In this document: in pieces, positions 8,630-17,224 of the stretch
Numbering within the stretch: position 1 is the first letter of the stretch
How the letters are laid out: the number at the start of each line of letters is the position of its first letter
Assembly (NCBI GenBank): GCA_031553005.1
Contig: JAVBMA010000041.1
Coordinates: forward strand, 1-23,094
Source: RGIG9379 sp031553005
GTDB taxonomy: Bacteria > Bacteroidota > Bacteroidia > Bacteroidales > Paludibacteraceae
Direction: 5' to 3'
DNA: 23,094 nt
The notes under the pieces: model-generated
Seen by the model: the letters and a program-made list of their open reading frames with translations, nothing else
Database searches by the model: none
What the model was told of the DNA's origin: nothing
Position numbers and translations under genes: made by a program

Positions 8630-9698
8630 AGTCGTGAATTTGTTTATTAAATGATTTTTCTTGATCCATCATGAAGCTGATGGAGAGAGGAATATAATAG
8701 ATCCGGCTCTTTATAAACTTAGACAAATCCGGACTGTTCTTGATTCTCATAGCGTCCTTTTCAGTCGTAATAATAATTTTATTGGGATCCTGGATTTCAT
8801 TAAATTTCTTTCCAATTCCTTCAAGGTCTTTTTTTGAAAAATTATGATGATCTGAAAACCGCATGGATATCAATTCTTTTGCATGCCGGCGCAAGTATCG
8901 CTCGAAGGGGCGGGGAGATGCTATTCCGGTTAAGGAGAGGATTGTATGTTTTTTCTCTTTGAGCATGCTTGTCGTTATTTTTTGCTGGGCTTTTTTAGGA
9001 AATAACGGAATAGGATCTTCGTAAGAAAGGGTTGTAAAGTAAAGAGCTTGATAAGGATATAACCGTAAACTCTTTGTAATAATGCGGAGTTCTATTGGTT
9101 TAATATCGCGCGGACATTTGGTTACGACCACAATATGAGCCCGGTTTTTTGCCTTAACAGGTTCTCTGAGCCGACCCAGGGGCAAGAGATAATCTTCGGT
9201 GATAGGACGGTTATAGTCGATTAAAAGGATTGAAACGTCCGGATTGACATATCTGTGCTGGAACGCATCGTCCAGAATAATTATATCCGGCTTGGACTCT
9301 TTTTCTTTAAGCATGTTGCGTATGCCTTCTCTGCGATTGGCATCTACGGCGACTATTGCTTCCGGGAATTTATTTTTTATCTGGCATGGTTCGTCCCCGA
9401 TTTCTGCCGGCGAAGATTCTTTTGTCGCCAATACATATCCACAGCTTGCCCTTTTGTATCCGCGGCTCAATACGCCTACATTGTTCTTTGATTGTAATAA
9501 ACGAATCAGATATTCCGTGAAAGGGGTTTTCCCTGTTCCTCCTACGGTTATATTACCAACACAGATAATGGGGATGTCAAATCTTTCGGAAGGTAGTATG
9601 CCGGTATTAAAAAAACAGTTACGCACTGTTACTACTATCCCGTAGAGAACAGAAAAAGGGAAAAGGAGTATTTTGTATATAACTGATTTTTTATTCAT
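8592..9698 (-). CDS. lpxK: tetraacyldisaccharide 4'-kinase
   Basis: LpxK phosphorylates the 4' position of tetraacyldisaccharide 1-phosphate, making lipid IVA in lipid A synthesis at the inner membrane. The 368-residue protein has an N-terminal membrane-associated hydrophobic segment (about 8-25), a Walker A loop GGTGKTP (53-59), the LSRGYKR motif (78-83), GDEP (101-104) and the Walker B-like LDDAFQH (142-148), where the common family form is DDGFQH. The start is an ATG. It overlaps the downstream purine phosphorylase gene by 38 bases and is separated from sppA by a 750-base repeat-bearing gap, so whether sppA drives it is unclear. Confidence 0.95.
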   Translation of the reverse strand: MNKKSVIYKILLFPFSVLYGIVVTVRNCFFNTGILPSERFDIPIICVGNITVGGTGKTPFTEYLIRLLQSKNNVGVLSRGYKRASCGYVLATKESSPAEIGDEPCQIKNKFPEAIVAVDANRREGIRNMLKEKESKPDIIILDDAFQHRYVNPDVSILLIDYNRPITEDYLLPLGRLREPVKAKNRAHIVVVTKCPRDIKPIELRIITKSLRLYPYQALYFTTLSYEDPIPLFPKKAQQKITTSMLKEKKHTILSLTGIASPRPFERYLRRHAKELISMRFSDHHNFSKKDLEGIGKKFNEIQDPNKIIITTEKDAMRIKNSPDLSKFIKSRIYYIPLSISFMMDQEKSFNKQIHDYVGRSKQSIRIF

Positions 9699-10294
9699 AA
9701 AATAGATAAGATCAGGTGCTGTTGTCTGTTATTATAATGCGAGATAATCTTTTTATATTTAGCCAATTTTTACTGTATATTCAATATAAATAGAGGCTTT
9801 TTTGAAAGTAGATACATTAGTTTATGCGTGATATTATTATAATAAACTCACAGTAAAAATCCGGTAAATCCTGATAAAAAAACTACTATCTACTTGATCT
9901 CAAAATTAATAATTGCCTAAATAAAATTTAAATAAACATTTTTTCAATGGTATTGTCAGGATATAAAAGGCAAAAAGTTCAAATTTTATATAAATGAATC
10001 CCATAATCTTCTTTTTAGATTGCAAAAGGTATATGGAAATTCTCATTCGGAATTAATAGCTCCTAAGATAAATATTTAATTTTTAAAATCAAAATGAAAT
10101 TAACATATTTCTTTTGCTAATGTTTTTATTAGGAAAAATTAAGAATATTATTTATGTCTATAAATGATATTTCAGACAGTGAAAGCAAAGGGATAAAGCC
10201 TTTATTTTAAGTATAGATCGTTTTTTGTCTGGTGGACTGTCAATTAATAATTGCCCGGTATCAAAAGCTTTATTATCAATGCCGAAGATGTTCT
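9699..10294. other. AT-rich intergenic stretch between lpxK and sppA
   Basis: About 600 bases of very AT-rich sequence. Short ATG frames exist on both strands but none exceeds about 20 codons in the parts translated by eye, and no clear promoter, tRNA or terminator was seen. It must contain the lpxK promoter if lpxK is not transcribed from sppA. A small RNA cannot be excluded. Confidence 0.5.
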
Positions 10295-10402
10295 ATGTTT
10301 ATAGAAAAAGATGATAATCTGATTTGTTCGACTCCATCGGAGTCGAATATGGAAAATTCTAAATATTTAGCTATAAACATATAAATCCTCCGGATTTAAA
10401 TC
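10295..10402. repeat. nested palindromic element with ATGTTTATAG ends
   Basis: Perfect 10-base terminal inverted repeats, ATGTTTATAG (10295-10304) and CTATAAACAT (10371-10380), enclose a central perfect 9-base palindrome, TTCGACTCC-ATC-GGAGTCGAA (10327-10347). A further palindrome, AAATCC-TCC-GGATTT-type, follows directly (about 10381-10402). It does not end in a T-tract on either strand, so it is not an obvious intrinsic terminator. A partial relative lies at 7571-7608, which supports a dispersed repeat family. Confidence 0.75.
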
Positions 10403-10448
10403 AATTGCTCCCTTCGATTTGAGGACATTAAAACAGATTACTTGCCGA

Positions 10449-12182
10449 TTATTTCATTTTTACATCAAACGGTAAGGATGCTTGCAAATGATCTATTTTG
10501 TAGACTTTATTCAGGAGAGCTCTCTCTTCGGTAAGCATATTTCCTAAGAATAGTTTTTGTATTCCGACTTGAGGAAGTTTAGCCAATTGAGAAAACCAAT
10601 CTTCTTTTTTAGGATAATTTTCAATATCATAAGAGGCAAGGCTTGCTTCTTCTGCAGCAAGTGTTATCGCATCTTGCAAGGAACCTAATTTATCTACAAG
10701 TCCGATTTCCAAGGCTGAGGTTCCCGGCCAAACTCTTCCTTCTGCAATTTTTGCAATCGATTCCATCGGCATATTCCGTCCTTCGGCACAATGTTTCAGG
10801 AAAAGGTCATAACTCCGGTTTACATAGTTTTGCATGATATTTCTTTCATCGTCGGTCATTGTCCTGAAAATATTCGGCATATCAGCATATTCGTTCGTTT
10901 TTACCACGTCATGGTTAATACCTACTTTATTCATCAATCCTTCGATATTCGGAATTACTCCGAAAACCCCGATAGAACCGGTTATTGTGTTAGGATCTGC
11001 AACTATCTTAGTGGCATTACATGAAATGTAGTATCCTCCGGATGCGGCATAATCGCCCATGCTTACAATGACCGGTTTTGTTTTTTTCAAGAGCGAAACG
11101 ACATGCCAGATTTGTTCGGAACCATAGGCGCTTCCTCCCGGAGAGTTTACGCGTAGTACCACCGCTTTGACAAGAGAGTCTTTTTCGATATTTCGTAATA
11201 TATTGAAAATTTTCTCCGACTGAATGCCGTCTATATTGCCATTATCAATTTCGCCTACGGCATAAATTACAGCAATTTTATCTTTTGAACCGGAAATTGA
11301 AACACTAAGTTCCGAGTCGATTAGGTCAAGCGGTTTGACATACGAAATCTTTGTTTTACTGTCTATTCCTAAATATCCCCGTAGTATATTTTCTAATTCA
11401 TCCGGATAAACCAATTCATCGATCATTTTAAGTTTCAGAGCTCTTTCGGGAGACTGGAAAGTCAGAAGTTCATTTGCTGCGTGAATCAAGGAGTCTTTCG
11501 AGATCTGTCTGTTTTGTGAAATATCCTGAATGATATTACTCCAGATAGTTTCTGTAAGTAATGTCATTTGTTCCCTGTTTGCCGGACTCATTTCTTTGTT
11601 CGTAAACTGTTCGGTGAAAGATTTGTAGGTTCCGACTTTTACTACCTGCATTTCAACTCCTATTTTATCCAACAGGTTTTTGAAAAATAAAGATGAGGCT
11701 GATATCCCTCTGAAATCCACCATCCCATCTTTATTCAAATAGACCATATCGGCAACAGAACAGAGGTAATAAGCGCCTTGCGTATACCTTCCCGAATAGG
11801 CGATGATAAATTTGCCGGACTCTTTAAAATCGGTTAGCGCATCCCTTATTTCATTTAAAGACGCATATCCTGCCAGAAACAATTCCGGATTCAGGTAGAT
11901 ACCTTTAATATTCGAATTGGTTTTTGCAATTTTTATGGAGGAGAGTATGTCGTCCAACCCTATTGAGGGAGATTCTTCCTGACTCAGCAGTGAATACAAA
12001 TCGTTTTTGGAACGTTCTATCAAATCGCCTTCTAACTTTATATGGAGAACGGAATTTTGGTTTACCGGTTCGGAGGAGGGAAGCATTAGTAGTATTCCGA
12101 CAAAAAGAAAAAAGGTAGAAACAAACGAAAATACTATTAACCCGACTATTGTGGCAAACACAAACTTGAAAAATTGTTTCAT
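10449..12182 (-). CDS. sppA: signal peptide peptidase SppA, 67K type
   Basis: Inner-membrane serine protease of peptidase family S49, 577 residues, the long two-domain type that degrades released signal peptides. An N-terminal membrane segment (about 8-33) anchors it with the catalytic domains outside the cytoplasm. The N-terminal repeat carries the general base Lys187 in VGTYKSF, and the C-terminal repeat carries the nucleophile Ser381 in GDYAASGGYY, preceded by the VNSPGGS motif (345-351). This split Lys/Ser arrangement is that of E. coli SppA (Lys209/Ser409). The start is an ATG. It probably has its own promoter, because the upstream gap holds a good TAnnTTTG box and a hairpin. Confidence 0.95.
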   Translation of the reverse strand: MKQFFKFVFATIVGLIVFSFVSTFFLFVGILLMLPSSEPVNQNSVLHIKLEGDLIERSKNDLYSLLSQEESPSIGLDDILSSIKIAKTNSNIKGIYLNPELFLAGYASLNEIRDALTDFKESGKFIIAYSGRYTQGAYYLCSVADMVYLNKDGMVDFRGISASSLFFKNLLDKIGVEMQVVKVGTYKSFTEQFTNKEMSPANREQMTLLTETIWSNIIQDISQNRQISKDSLIHAANELLTFQSPERALKLKMIDELVYPDELENILRGYLGIDSKTKISYVKPLDLIDSELSVSISGSKDKIAVIYAVGEIDNGNIDGIQSEKIFNILRNIEKDSLVKAVVLRVNSPGGSAYGSEQIWHVVSLLKKTKPVIVSMGDYAASGGYYISCNATKIVADPNTITGSIGVFGVIPNIEGLMNKVGINHDVVKTNEYADMPNIFRTMTDDERNIMQNYVNRSYDLFLKHCAEGRNMPMESIAKIAEGRVWPGTSALEIGLVDKLGSLQDAITLAAEEASLASYDIENYPKKEDWFSQLAKLPQVGIQKLFLGNMLTEERALLNKVYKIDHLQASLPFDVKMK

Positions 12183-12201
12183 AATAATTATTATTGATTA
12201 T

Positions 12202-12221
12202 TAAGCTGTATACTCAGCTTA
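12202..12221 (-). promoter_or_regulatory. perfect inverted repeat in the sppA leader
   Basis: TAAGCTG (12202-12208) and CAGCTTA (12215-12221) around a 6-base loop. If the promoter box at 12234-12241 is used, this hairpin lies in the sppA 5' leader, about 20 bases before the ATG. It could equally be a weak terminator for pssA read-through, since the minus strand beyond it is AT-rich, or an operator. Confidence 0.4.
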
Positions 12222-12233
12222 GAATTTAACAAT

Positions 12234-12241
12234 CAAATATA
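12234..12241 (-). promoter_or_regulatory. candidate minus-7 promoter box for sppA
   Basis: TATATTTG on the minus strand matches TAnnTTTG exactly, placing a start about 45 bases before the sppA ATG. No TTG/TTTG box was found at the usual spacing upstream, so confidence is limited. Confidence 0.35.
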
Positions 12242-12314
12242 CGGAAGTAATTTAGTATAAACTTCTTCTTAGATTCAAATCTTTTTAAAAAGAAAGAAAA
12301 ATTCCTAAAATGGT

Positions 12315-13010
12315 TTATTTCTTTTTTATCAGGTATAGATACAAAGATATCAGGATGAAAAGGATAATAATTAGAGGTATAGCAACCAACTGGAATGCCG
12401 CTAACAGAATAAGAGAGAGTGACAAGAATATATAACGAGTCCGGTTTTCATTCCATAAAAGGCTTTTAAACTTTAATGAAAACATCGGAAGTTCGGAAAT
12501 TAATAGGAACGAAAGGATAAGGATTAATCCTAGTATAACCCAGATATTGGATAATATGTTTGATAAAAAAGGATGATCGTTTAATGAAATAAGGGATGTA
12601 ATGAGGATTGCATTTGCCGGTGTCGGAAGACCAATAAAAGAGGATGTTTGCCGGGTGTCGATATTGAATTTTGCCAACCTCAGGGCTGAGAAAACCGGTA
12701 TAAGAAATGCGATATAAGGCAGAAATGGGTTATTCTCTGGAGTTATTGTTTGCAGCCATGAGAAAAGGATAACTCCGGGAGCCATACCAAAACTTATTCC
12801 GTCAGCCAAAGAGTCAAGTTCTTTTCCGATATCCGAATATGCTTTAAGCAAGCGCGCCATCATTCCATCGAGAAAATCGAAAACGGCTGCAAGGTAAATA
12901 AAGAGCGCCGCATACATATATTCCCCTTGAAAAGCCATGACACAGGAAATGCAGCCGGAAAACAGATTCAGGCAGGTAATCGTATTGGGGATATGCTTTG
13001 TTATGTTCAT
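12315..13010 (-). CDS. pssA: CDP-diacylglycerol-serine O-phosphatidyltransferase
   Basis: Phosphatidylserine synthase of the CDP-alcohol phosphotransferase family, 231 residues, an integral membrane enzyme joining CDP-diacylglycerol and serine. The complete family signature is present: Asp45-x2-Asp48-Gly-x2-Ala-Arg53-x8-Gly62-x3-Asp66-x3-Asp70 (DFLDGMMARLLKAYSD continuing to DSLAD). Six or more hydrophobic segments follow. Its ATG overlaps the psd stop as ATGA, so synthase and decarboxylase, which act in sequence, are translationally coupled. The serine rather than glycerol-phosphate acceptor is inferred from this psd pairing. Confidence 0.95.
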   Translation of the reverse strand: MNITKHIPNTITCLNLFSGCISCVMAFQGEYMYAALFIYLAAVFDFLDGMMARLLKAYSDIGKELDSLADGISFGMAPGVILFSWLQTITPENNPFLPYIAFLIPVFSALRLAKFNIDTRQTSSFIGLPTPANAILITSLISLNDHPFLSNILSNIWVILGLILILSFLLISELPMFSLKFKSLLWNENRTRYIFLSLSLILLAAFQLVAIPLIIILFILISLYLYLIKKK

Positions 13011-13672
13011 TTTAATTTCGCAATAACAGTTTTATTTCCGGTAACTGTTTGCCTCATCGTTACCAATATTTCTGAATCCATCGGTAAAAACAGATCCACG
13101 CGGGAGCCGAATTTGATAAATCCCATTTGTTTGTTTATATCACAATCTTCACCCTCACGCGCATAAGTAACAATCCGGCGAGCCAATGCTCCGGCAATTT
13201 GGCGAACCAGAATCTTGGTTTTTCCTTGAGTTTCGATAACTACGGTGGAGCGCTCGTTTTCTGTGCTGGACTTAGGTAGGTTTGCCGCCATAAAGCGACC
13301 GTTATTATGTGTATAATAAACTATTTTTCCGGGAGTGGGATACCAATTGGCGTGTACGTTAAAAACGCTCATGAAGATTGAAACTTGGATTCTTTTTTCT
13401 TTCAGGTACTCTTCTTCAAGCGTTGGTTCTATCACAACGACAGTCCCATCGGCAGGAGCGACAATCATGCCATCCTCATAACCTTCGAAAATACGATTGG
13501 GATTGCGAAAAAAATTCAGGAAGAATAAAAAGATAAAAAAACTGGCTCCGATTATGGATTGGGCTACTATCGGATGGTTTTCCATAAGTTGCAGATAGAT
13601 CAACAGATCAATAACTACTATTGAGATCAATAGAGTAAGTAAAATCTTCCTTCCTTCTTTATGTATTGTCAT
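13007..13672 (-). CDS. psd: phosphatidylserine decarboxylase proenzyme
   Basis: Converts phosphatidylserine to phosphatidylethanolamine. The proenzyme is 221 residues from the ATG at 13672 (MTIHKEGRK); the open frame extends upstream to a TTG at 13696, but the ATG start looks more natural. Two N-terminal membrane segments are followed by PADG (residues 73-76 from this ATG), SVFNVHANW with its conserved His, and the self-cleavage site KFGSRVDLFLP near the C terminus, where Gly-Ser is cut to make the pyruvoyl group. The short form with a GS site is the type common in Bacteroidota. It lies between cdsA, which makes CDP-diacylglycerol, and pssA, which it overlaps by 4 bases. Confidence 0.94.
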   Translation of the reverse strand: MTIHKEGRKILLTLLISIVVIDLLIYLQLMENHPIVAQSIIGASFFIFLFFLNFFRNPNRIFEGYEDGMIVAPADGTVVVIEPTLEEEYLKEKRIQVSIFMSVFNVHANWYPTPGKIVYYTHNNGRFMAANLPKSSTENERSTVVIETQGKTKILVRQIAGALARRIVTYAREGEDCDINKQMGFIKFGSRVDLFLPMDSEILVTMRQTVTGNKTVIAKLK

Positions 13673-13781
13673 GAATTCATTTTTTTTGCCGTGCAAAATT
13701 AATCTTTTCTACAGAAACGGCAAAATTAATATTATTTAGTTGCCCGTTATGTAGTTATGAGCTACAAGATATGCTGTTATA

Positions 13782-14594
13782 TTATCTGCAACAAAGACTC
13801 AAAAATACAAATGCAACCGGAGCTGCGATGATTGCACTGTCGAAGCGATCCAGCAATCCTCCGTGTCCGGGCATAAATGAGCCGGAGTCTTTTATATCTA
13901 AAGAGCGTTTGAACAGAGATTCCATTAGATCGCCTAATGTCCCGGAAGCAAAGACCGTTAGGGCAAAAACCAGCCATTGCCACAATTCAAGCAATCCTTC
14001 GCTCTCTGTTACTTTGCTGAATACAAAGCCTACAATCAGGGCGAAAAGCATTCCTCCGAACAGTCCTTCCCATGTCTTTTTGGGCGAAACTCTTTCAAAC
14101 ATTTTATGTTTTCCAATACAAATCCCGACCAGATATGCTCCTGTATCTGAAGCCCATATAATCAGAAAAAATGCGAGAACAAATATTTTATGCTCATTTT
14201 CCATCATGCATATAAAACTAAATGGAAGAGCAATATAAACATGTCCCATCAAGGAAGTTGCAATATTTTGAATAGGATTTTTTTGCTTGCGGAAAAGTTC
14301 GGATAGAAACAAAATAACGACACAAAGAGTATAGATACTGAAAATTTGAATCGGAGCGAACTGGAAAAAGTAGAGGAAAAAACAGAGAAAAAGGAGTCCT
14401 CCGCTGATAATGGAAAATATTTTTTCGGTTTTTACTTCCTCAAGATGATCCGAAAAAGAGTAAAACTCGCGTAAACCTAAAATGGTTATTAAAAGAAAGA
14501 CAATCCCGAAAAGATAAGGAGGCAGCCATATTGCTGCAACCATTATGCTTATAAAAACGGCTCCTGAAATGGTTCTGACTATTAAATTTTTCAA
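13782..14594 (-). CDS. cdsA: phosphatidate cytidylyltransferase
   Basis: CDP-diacylglycerol synthase, 270 residues with about seven or eight membrane segments, activating phosphatidic acid with CTP for all phospholipid synthesis. The C-terminal CDP-diglyceride synthetase signature is complete: SLFKRSLDIKDSG followed by PGHGGLLDRFDS (about 233-257), with the Asp/Lys/Arg pattern of the family. Upstream, VSPKKTWEG (about 168-176) is also conserved. The start is an ATG. About 85-110 bases separate it from psd and 97 bases from the gene upstream; all run on the minus strand, so this is a probable phospholipid operon with pssA. Confidence 0.96.
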   Translation of the reverse strand: MKNLIVRTISGAVFISIMVAAIWLPPYLFGIVFLLITILGLREFYSFSDHLEEVKTEKIFSIISGGLLFLCFFLYFFQFAPIQIFSIYTLCVVILFLSELFRKQKNPIQNIATSLMGHVYIALPFSFICMMENEHKIFVLAFFLIIWASDTGAYLVGICIGKHKMFERVSPKKTWEGLFGGMLFALIVGFVFSKVTESEGLLELWQWLVFALTVFASGTLGDLMESLFKRSLDIKDSGSFMPGHGGLLDRFDSAIIAAPVAFVFLSLCCR

Positions 14595-14691
14595 AATGAT
14601 TTCCTATTAATTCGTTTTTTGTTTTGCCAGGAATATTTGACGAAAATATGCATTTTTTTTATTTATGTCAATAGAGGGGAGTTTATTTTAT

Positions 14692-16086
14692 TTACTCTAT
14701 CTCTTCATCTTGCGAATCATCCTCTTTTTTCTGAAGATTTTCCGGAGTTTCCTCTACGCTTTCCGGAATTGGGACGGTTGCCTCTTTTTGCTCCGGTTGT
14801 TTCTCCGGTAAATTTTCCCCGGCAGCCTCTTGCTTAACTTCTTCAATAATATTTTTTCCCGGAATACTATCCCCGGCAGGTGTACTTTCAATAGGAAGCA
14901 CATCTGTTTTTGCACTATTATCAATAGAAAGAAGCGGCGGAAGAGAATCATTTATTGTCATTAAAGAGTCTTGCAATAAGTTTATATCCGAATATTCCGA
15001 AGTAGAATCCGCCTCTGCATTTTCCGGAGGTGACAGATAAGATTCATATTGAGATGCATCCAACTGCTCAATAACTCTTTTTTTATTCCGTGTATAAAAT
15101 GTGATATTTCCTAAGGAGTTTGATTCTGTATCCGAAGGCTTAAATTTTGCATATATCTTGCTTTGGTTCTTTTTTTTATACTTGACTTTTACCTCTCCGG
15201 TAGCCAGGTATTCCAGGTTTAATTCTGTAATTATCGTATCTAATGGTTCCTCCACCGAATGGCCTAATAAAATGCCGATAGAATCGATGACTTCGTTAAA
15301 ATCCGTTCTTCTATACTGAGTATTTCCTACAAGGTTCATTACCAGCTTTGCCGTTTTACGGTGAGGATCGTCTATGTCATAGAATTTTCTCTGATGATGA
15401 AAACGATGCTCAAAATAATGTATGAAAAAATCAAGTTGATAGGTGAACTCAAAATCCCCTCGTTTATAAACAACCGAGTTTAAATAATAGCAGTTAGGAA
15501 CTTTTACCTTTAATAGTATACTGCCGTCTCCATTTTTTTTAGACTCTTTGATTTCTAATTCATTCTTGCGTTCGTTTTCCAATTCCGTTATTCTCTTGGC
15601 CAAAAGTACGCTGTCTATACCTATTTCAAAATCCTCTTCTTCGTATGATATTTCATTGTCTTCGTATTCATCGTTATTTACCTCCTGTTTGTCCGGTTCG
15701 TTTTCAAGCTCTTCCGAATCCTCTTTTTGAGATTCATCTTCCGGCATTTCCTCCGAAGTAGTATCTTTTTTCTTTTTCTTTGATTTCTCTTTTTTCTTTT
15801 CCTGTTTTTCTTTCTTTTCCTGTTTTTTTTGTTGTTTCTCAATTCCTTCGAATCTCTCTTTTACAATCTGACGAGCCAGCTTTTCCGTGTTTCTCTCTCT
15901 CTTTTTGAGTTCTTTCGGAGATAATTTTCTTGGAGATTGCACAACTTTGACAGGTTCTTCCGCTTGTTCAGCATTATTTTGTTCTTCTGTTTGTTGCTCA
16001 TTAACAACACCCTCACTCTCTTGTTCCGCAAATAAATTGGGTACAATAAAGGATACGAAGAATAATATGAATAGCCAGTTTCTCAA
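14692..16086 (-). CDS. secreted, highly charged protein of unknown function
   Basis: Not recognised. The 464 residues begin with a clear signal peptide (MRNW, hydrophobic core LFILFFVSFIV, likely cut after NLFA at residue 20), so it is exported, probably to the periplasm. Residues about 20-165 are a Lys/Glu-rich segment with coiled-coil character that becomes strongly acidic. Residues about 165-330 look like a folded domain, with HRFHHQRKFYDIDDPHR near its centre. Residues about 350-464 are Pro/Glu/Ser-rich and probably disordered. The start is a TTG; no in-frame ATG lies near it. It sits 36 bases after the YgjP-like gene and before cdsA on the same strand, so it is probably expressed with envelope-lipid genes. 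Confidence 0.75.
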   Translation of the reverse strand: MRNWLFILFFVSFIVPNLFAEQESEGVVNEQQTEEQNNAEQAEEPVKVVQSPRKLSPKELKKRERNTEKLARQIVKERFEGIEKQQKKQEKKEKQEKKKEKSKKKKKDTTSEEMPEDESQKEDSEELENEPDKQEVNNDEYEDNEISYEEEDFEIGIDSVLLAKRITELENERKNELEIKESKKNGDGSILLKVKVPNCYYLNSVVYKRGDFEFTYQLDFFIHYFEHRFHHQRKFYDIDDPHRKTAKLVMNLVGNTQYRRTDFNEVIDSIGILLGHSVEEPLDTIITELNLEYLATGEVKVKYKKKNQSKIYAKFKPSDTESNSLGNITFYTRNKKRVIEQLDASQYESYLSPPENAEADSTSEYSDINLLQDSLMTINDSLPPLLSIDNSAKTDVLPIESTPAGDSIPGKNIIEEVKQEAAGENLPEKQPEQKEATVPIPESVEETPENLQKKEDDSQDEEIE

Positions 16087-16122
16087 TTCAATAAAAATAT
16101 AATCCGGAATTTTAAACTCCGG

Positions 16123-16824
16123 TTAAATAGCGGTTTTATACTTTTTTAATTTAGTTCTTAATGCCTTACTTTCATTATTTGTGACAGAATCCATAAGCCG
16201 CCAGAAACGTATACTATGATTCATCTCTTTAGTATGACAGAGTTCATGTAACAAAACATAATCGATCAAATCGCCCGGAAGCATCATCAGGAAATAAGAA
16301 AGGCTGATATTTCCACGGGAAGAACAGCTTCCCCAACGAGTCTTGCTCGAACGGATACTGACATCCGAATAAGAAAATTGATATTTTCCGGCAAGGAGAG
16401 CCAACCGTTTCGGTAAAATACGTTTCGCTTCCATTCGCATCGCCCGTTCTATGCCTATCCGTATAATAGATTGAGACTCTTCCGATTGAATATCCAAATT
16501 TTGCGGACATAAAACCGTAAGTAAATTGGATGTCAGTTTGAAGTGAAATGAAGAAAGCGGGCTTTTTTCAATTTTCAATCCAAACGTTATGGTTTGAAAC
16601 GTTGTGTTTTCATCGAAAAGTACCGTTTTTTCCTTCTTTAAATGAGAAAGAACCCAATCCCGCTTAGATTGTAGAAAACGGATGCCATCCTCAATTTGCT
16701 GTTTCTGAGGAATAACCAGAATTGCATTTCCCTCTTTTATCTTTATGATAATGCGGTTTGCTTTTCCACTTTTCCGGATTTGGATGCGCCCTATTACTTC
16801 ATCATCATAAAAAATATCTTCCAA
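16123..16824 (-). CDS. YgjP-like zinc metallopeptidase (DUF45)
   Basis: Member of the YgjP/WLM-type metallopeptidase group, 233 residues, cytoplasmic with no signal peptide. The zinc site is visible as HELCH (193-197) followed by His203 in NHSIRFW. The family hallmark KTRWGSCSS (161-169) and the SYFLMMLP...YVLLHE run precede it. The cellular substrate of this family is poorly known. The longest start is a TTG at 16824; the only other start in reach is an upstream ATT. It is the first gene of the minus-strand cluster leading into cdsA, and it faces away from the tRNA-Phe gene. Confidence 0.88.
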   Translation of the reverse strand: MEDIFYDDEVIGRIQIRKSGKANRIIIKIKEGNAILVIPQKQQIEDGIRFLQSKRDWVLSHLKKEKTVLFDENTTFQTITFGLKIEKSPLSSFHFKLTSNLLTVLCPQNLDIQSEESQSIIRIGIERAMRMEAKRILPKRLALLAGKYQFSYSDVSIRSSKTRWGSCSSRGNISLSYFLMMLPGDLIDYVLLHELCHTKEMNHSIRFWRLMDSVTNNESKALRTKLKKYKTAI

Positions 16825-17067
16825 TTGCTCTCTTTTTTTAATAAATTACGAAAATAGAAAAAAGAAAGCTATTTTCACTTCTAAATGATTGATTTTTATT
16901 AAATCAGTTGAATGCAAGGCGAATGAGATTAAGAGAACAAAGATTTTTATCTGTTTTCCGGGGAATAATTTATTTCGCATAAATGAGGATTTCGGTTGTT
17001 TTAAAATATTGAAAAATAGGATGTCGTAAATAAAAAATGGGAGTTGTTCAAATTTTCTCTCTTTTTT

Positions 17068-17098
17068 TTTGCATATTAGAATAAAGCATCTATCTTTG
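17068..17098 (+). promoter_or_regulatory. promoter of tRNA-Phe
   Basis: TTTG (17068-17071), exactly 19 bases, then TATCTTTG (17091-17098): a full match to the Bacteroidota TTTG-N19-TAnnTTTG promoter. Transcription would begin within about 10 bases of the tRNA 5' end at 17115. The rest of 16825-17067 shows no gene, and no convincing minus-strand promoter for the YgjP-like gene was found. Confidence 0.85.
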
Positions 17099-17114
17099 CA
17101 CACGCAAAACGATT

Positions 17115-17187
17115 GGTACCATAGCTCAGTTGGTAGAGCAAAGGACTGAAAATCCTTGTGTCCCCGGTTCGATTCCTGGTGGTACCA
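17115..17187 (+). tRNA. tRNA-Phe (anticodon GAA)
   Basis: A 73-base cloverleaf without encoded CCA. The acceptor arms GGTACCA (17115-17121) and TGGTACC (17180-17186) pair fully, with A as discriminator. The D-arm is GCTC...GAGC, the anticodon stem AAGGA/TCCTT encloses the loop CTGAAAA with anticodon GAA, and the T-loop is TTCGATT. The T-stem CCCGG/CCTGG has one C-T mismatch (17165 against 17177). The gene is the likely integration target of the island that follows it. Confidence 0.95.
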
Positions 17188-17192
17188 CCCAG

Positions 17193-17224
17193 AAGGGAAG
17201 TTAAGAAATTAGCTTCCCTTTTTT
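17193..17224 (+). terminator. intrinsic terminator of tRNA-Phe
   Basis: AAGGGAAG (17193-17200) pairs with CTTCCCTT (17213-17220) around a 12-base loop and runs into a T-tract, immediately after the tRNA 3' end. Confidence 0.85.
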
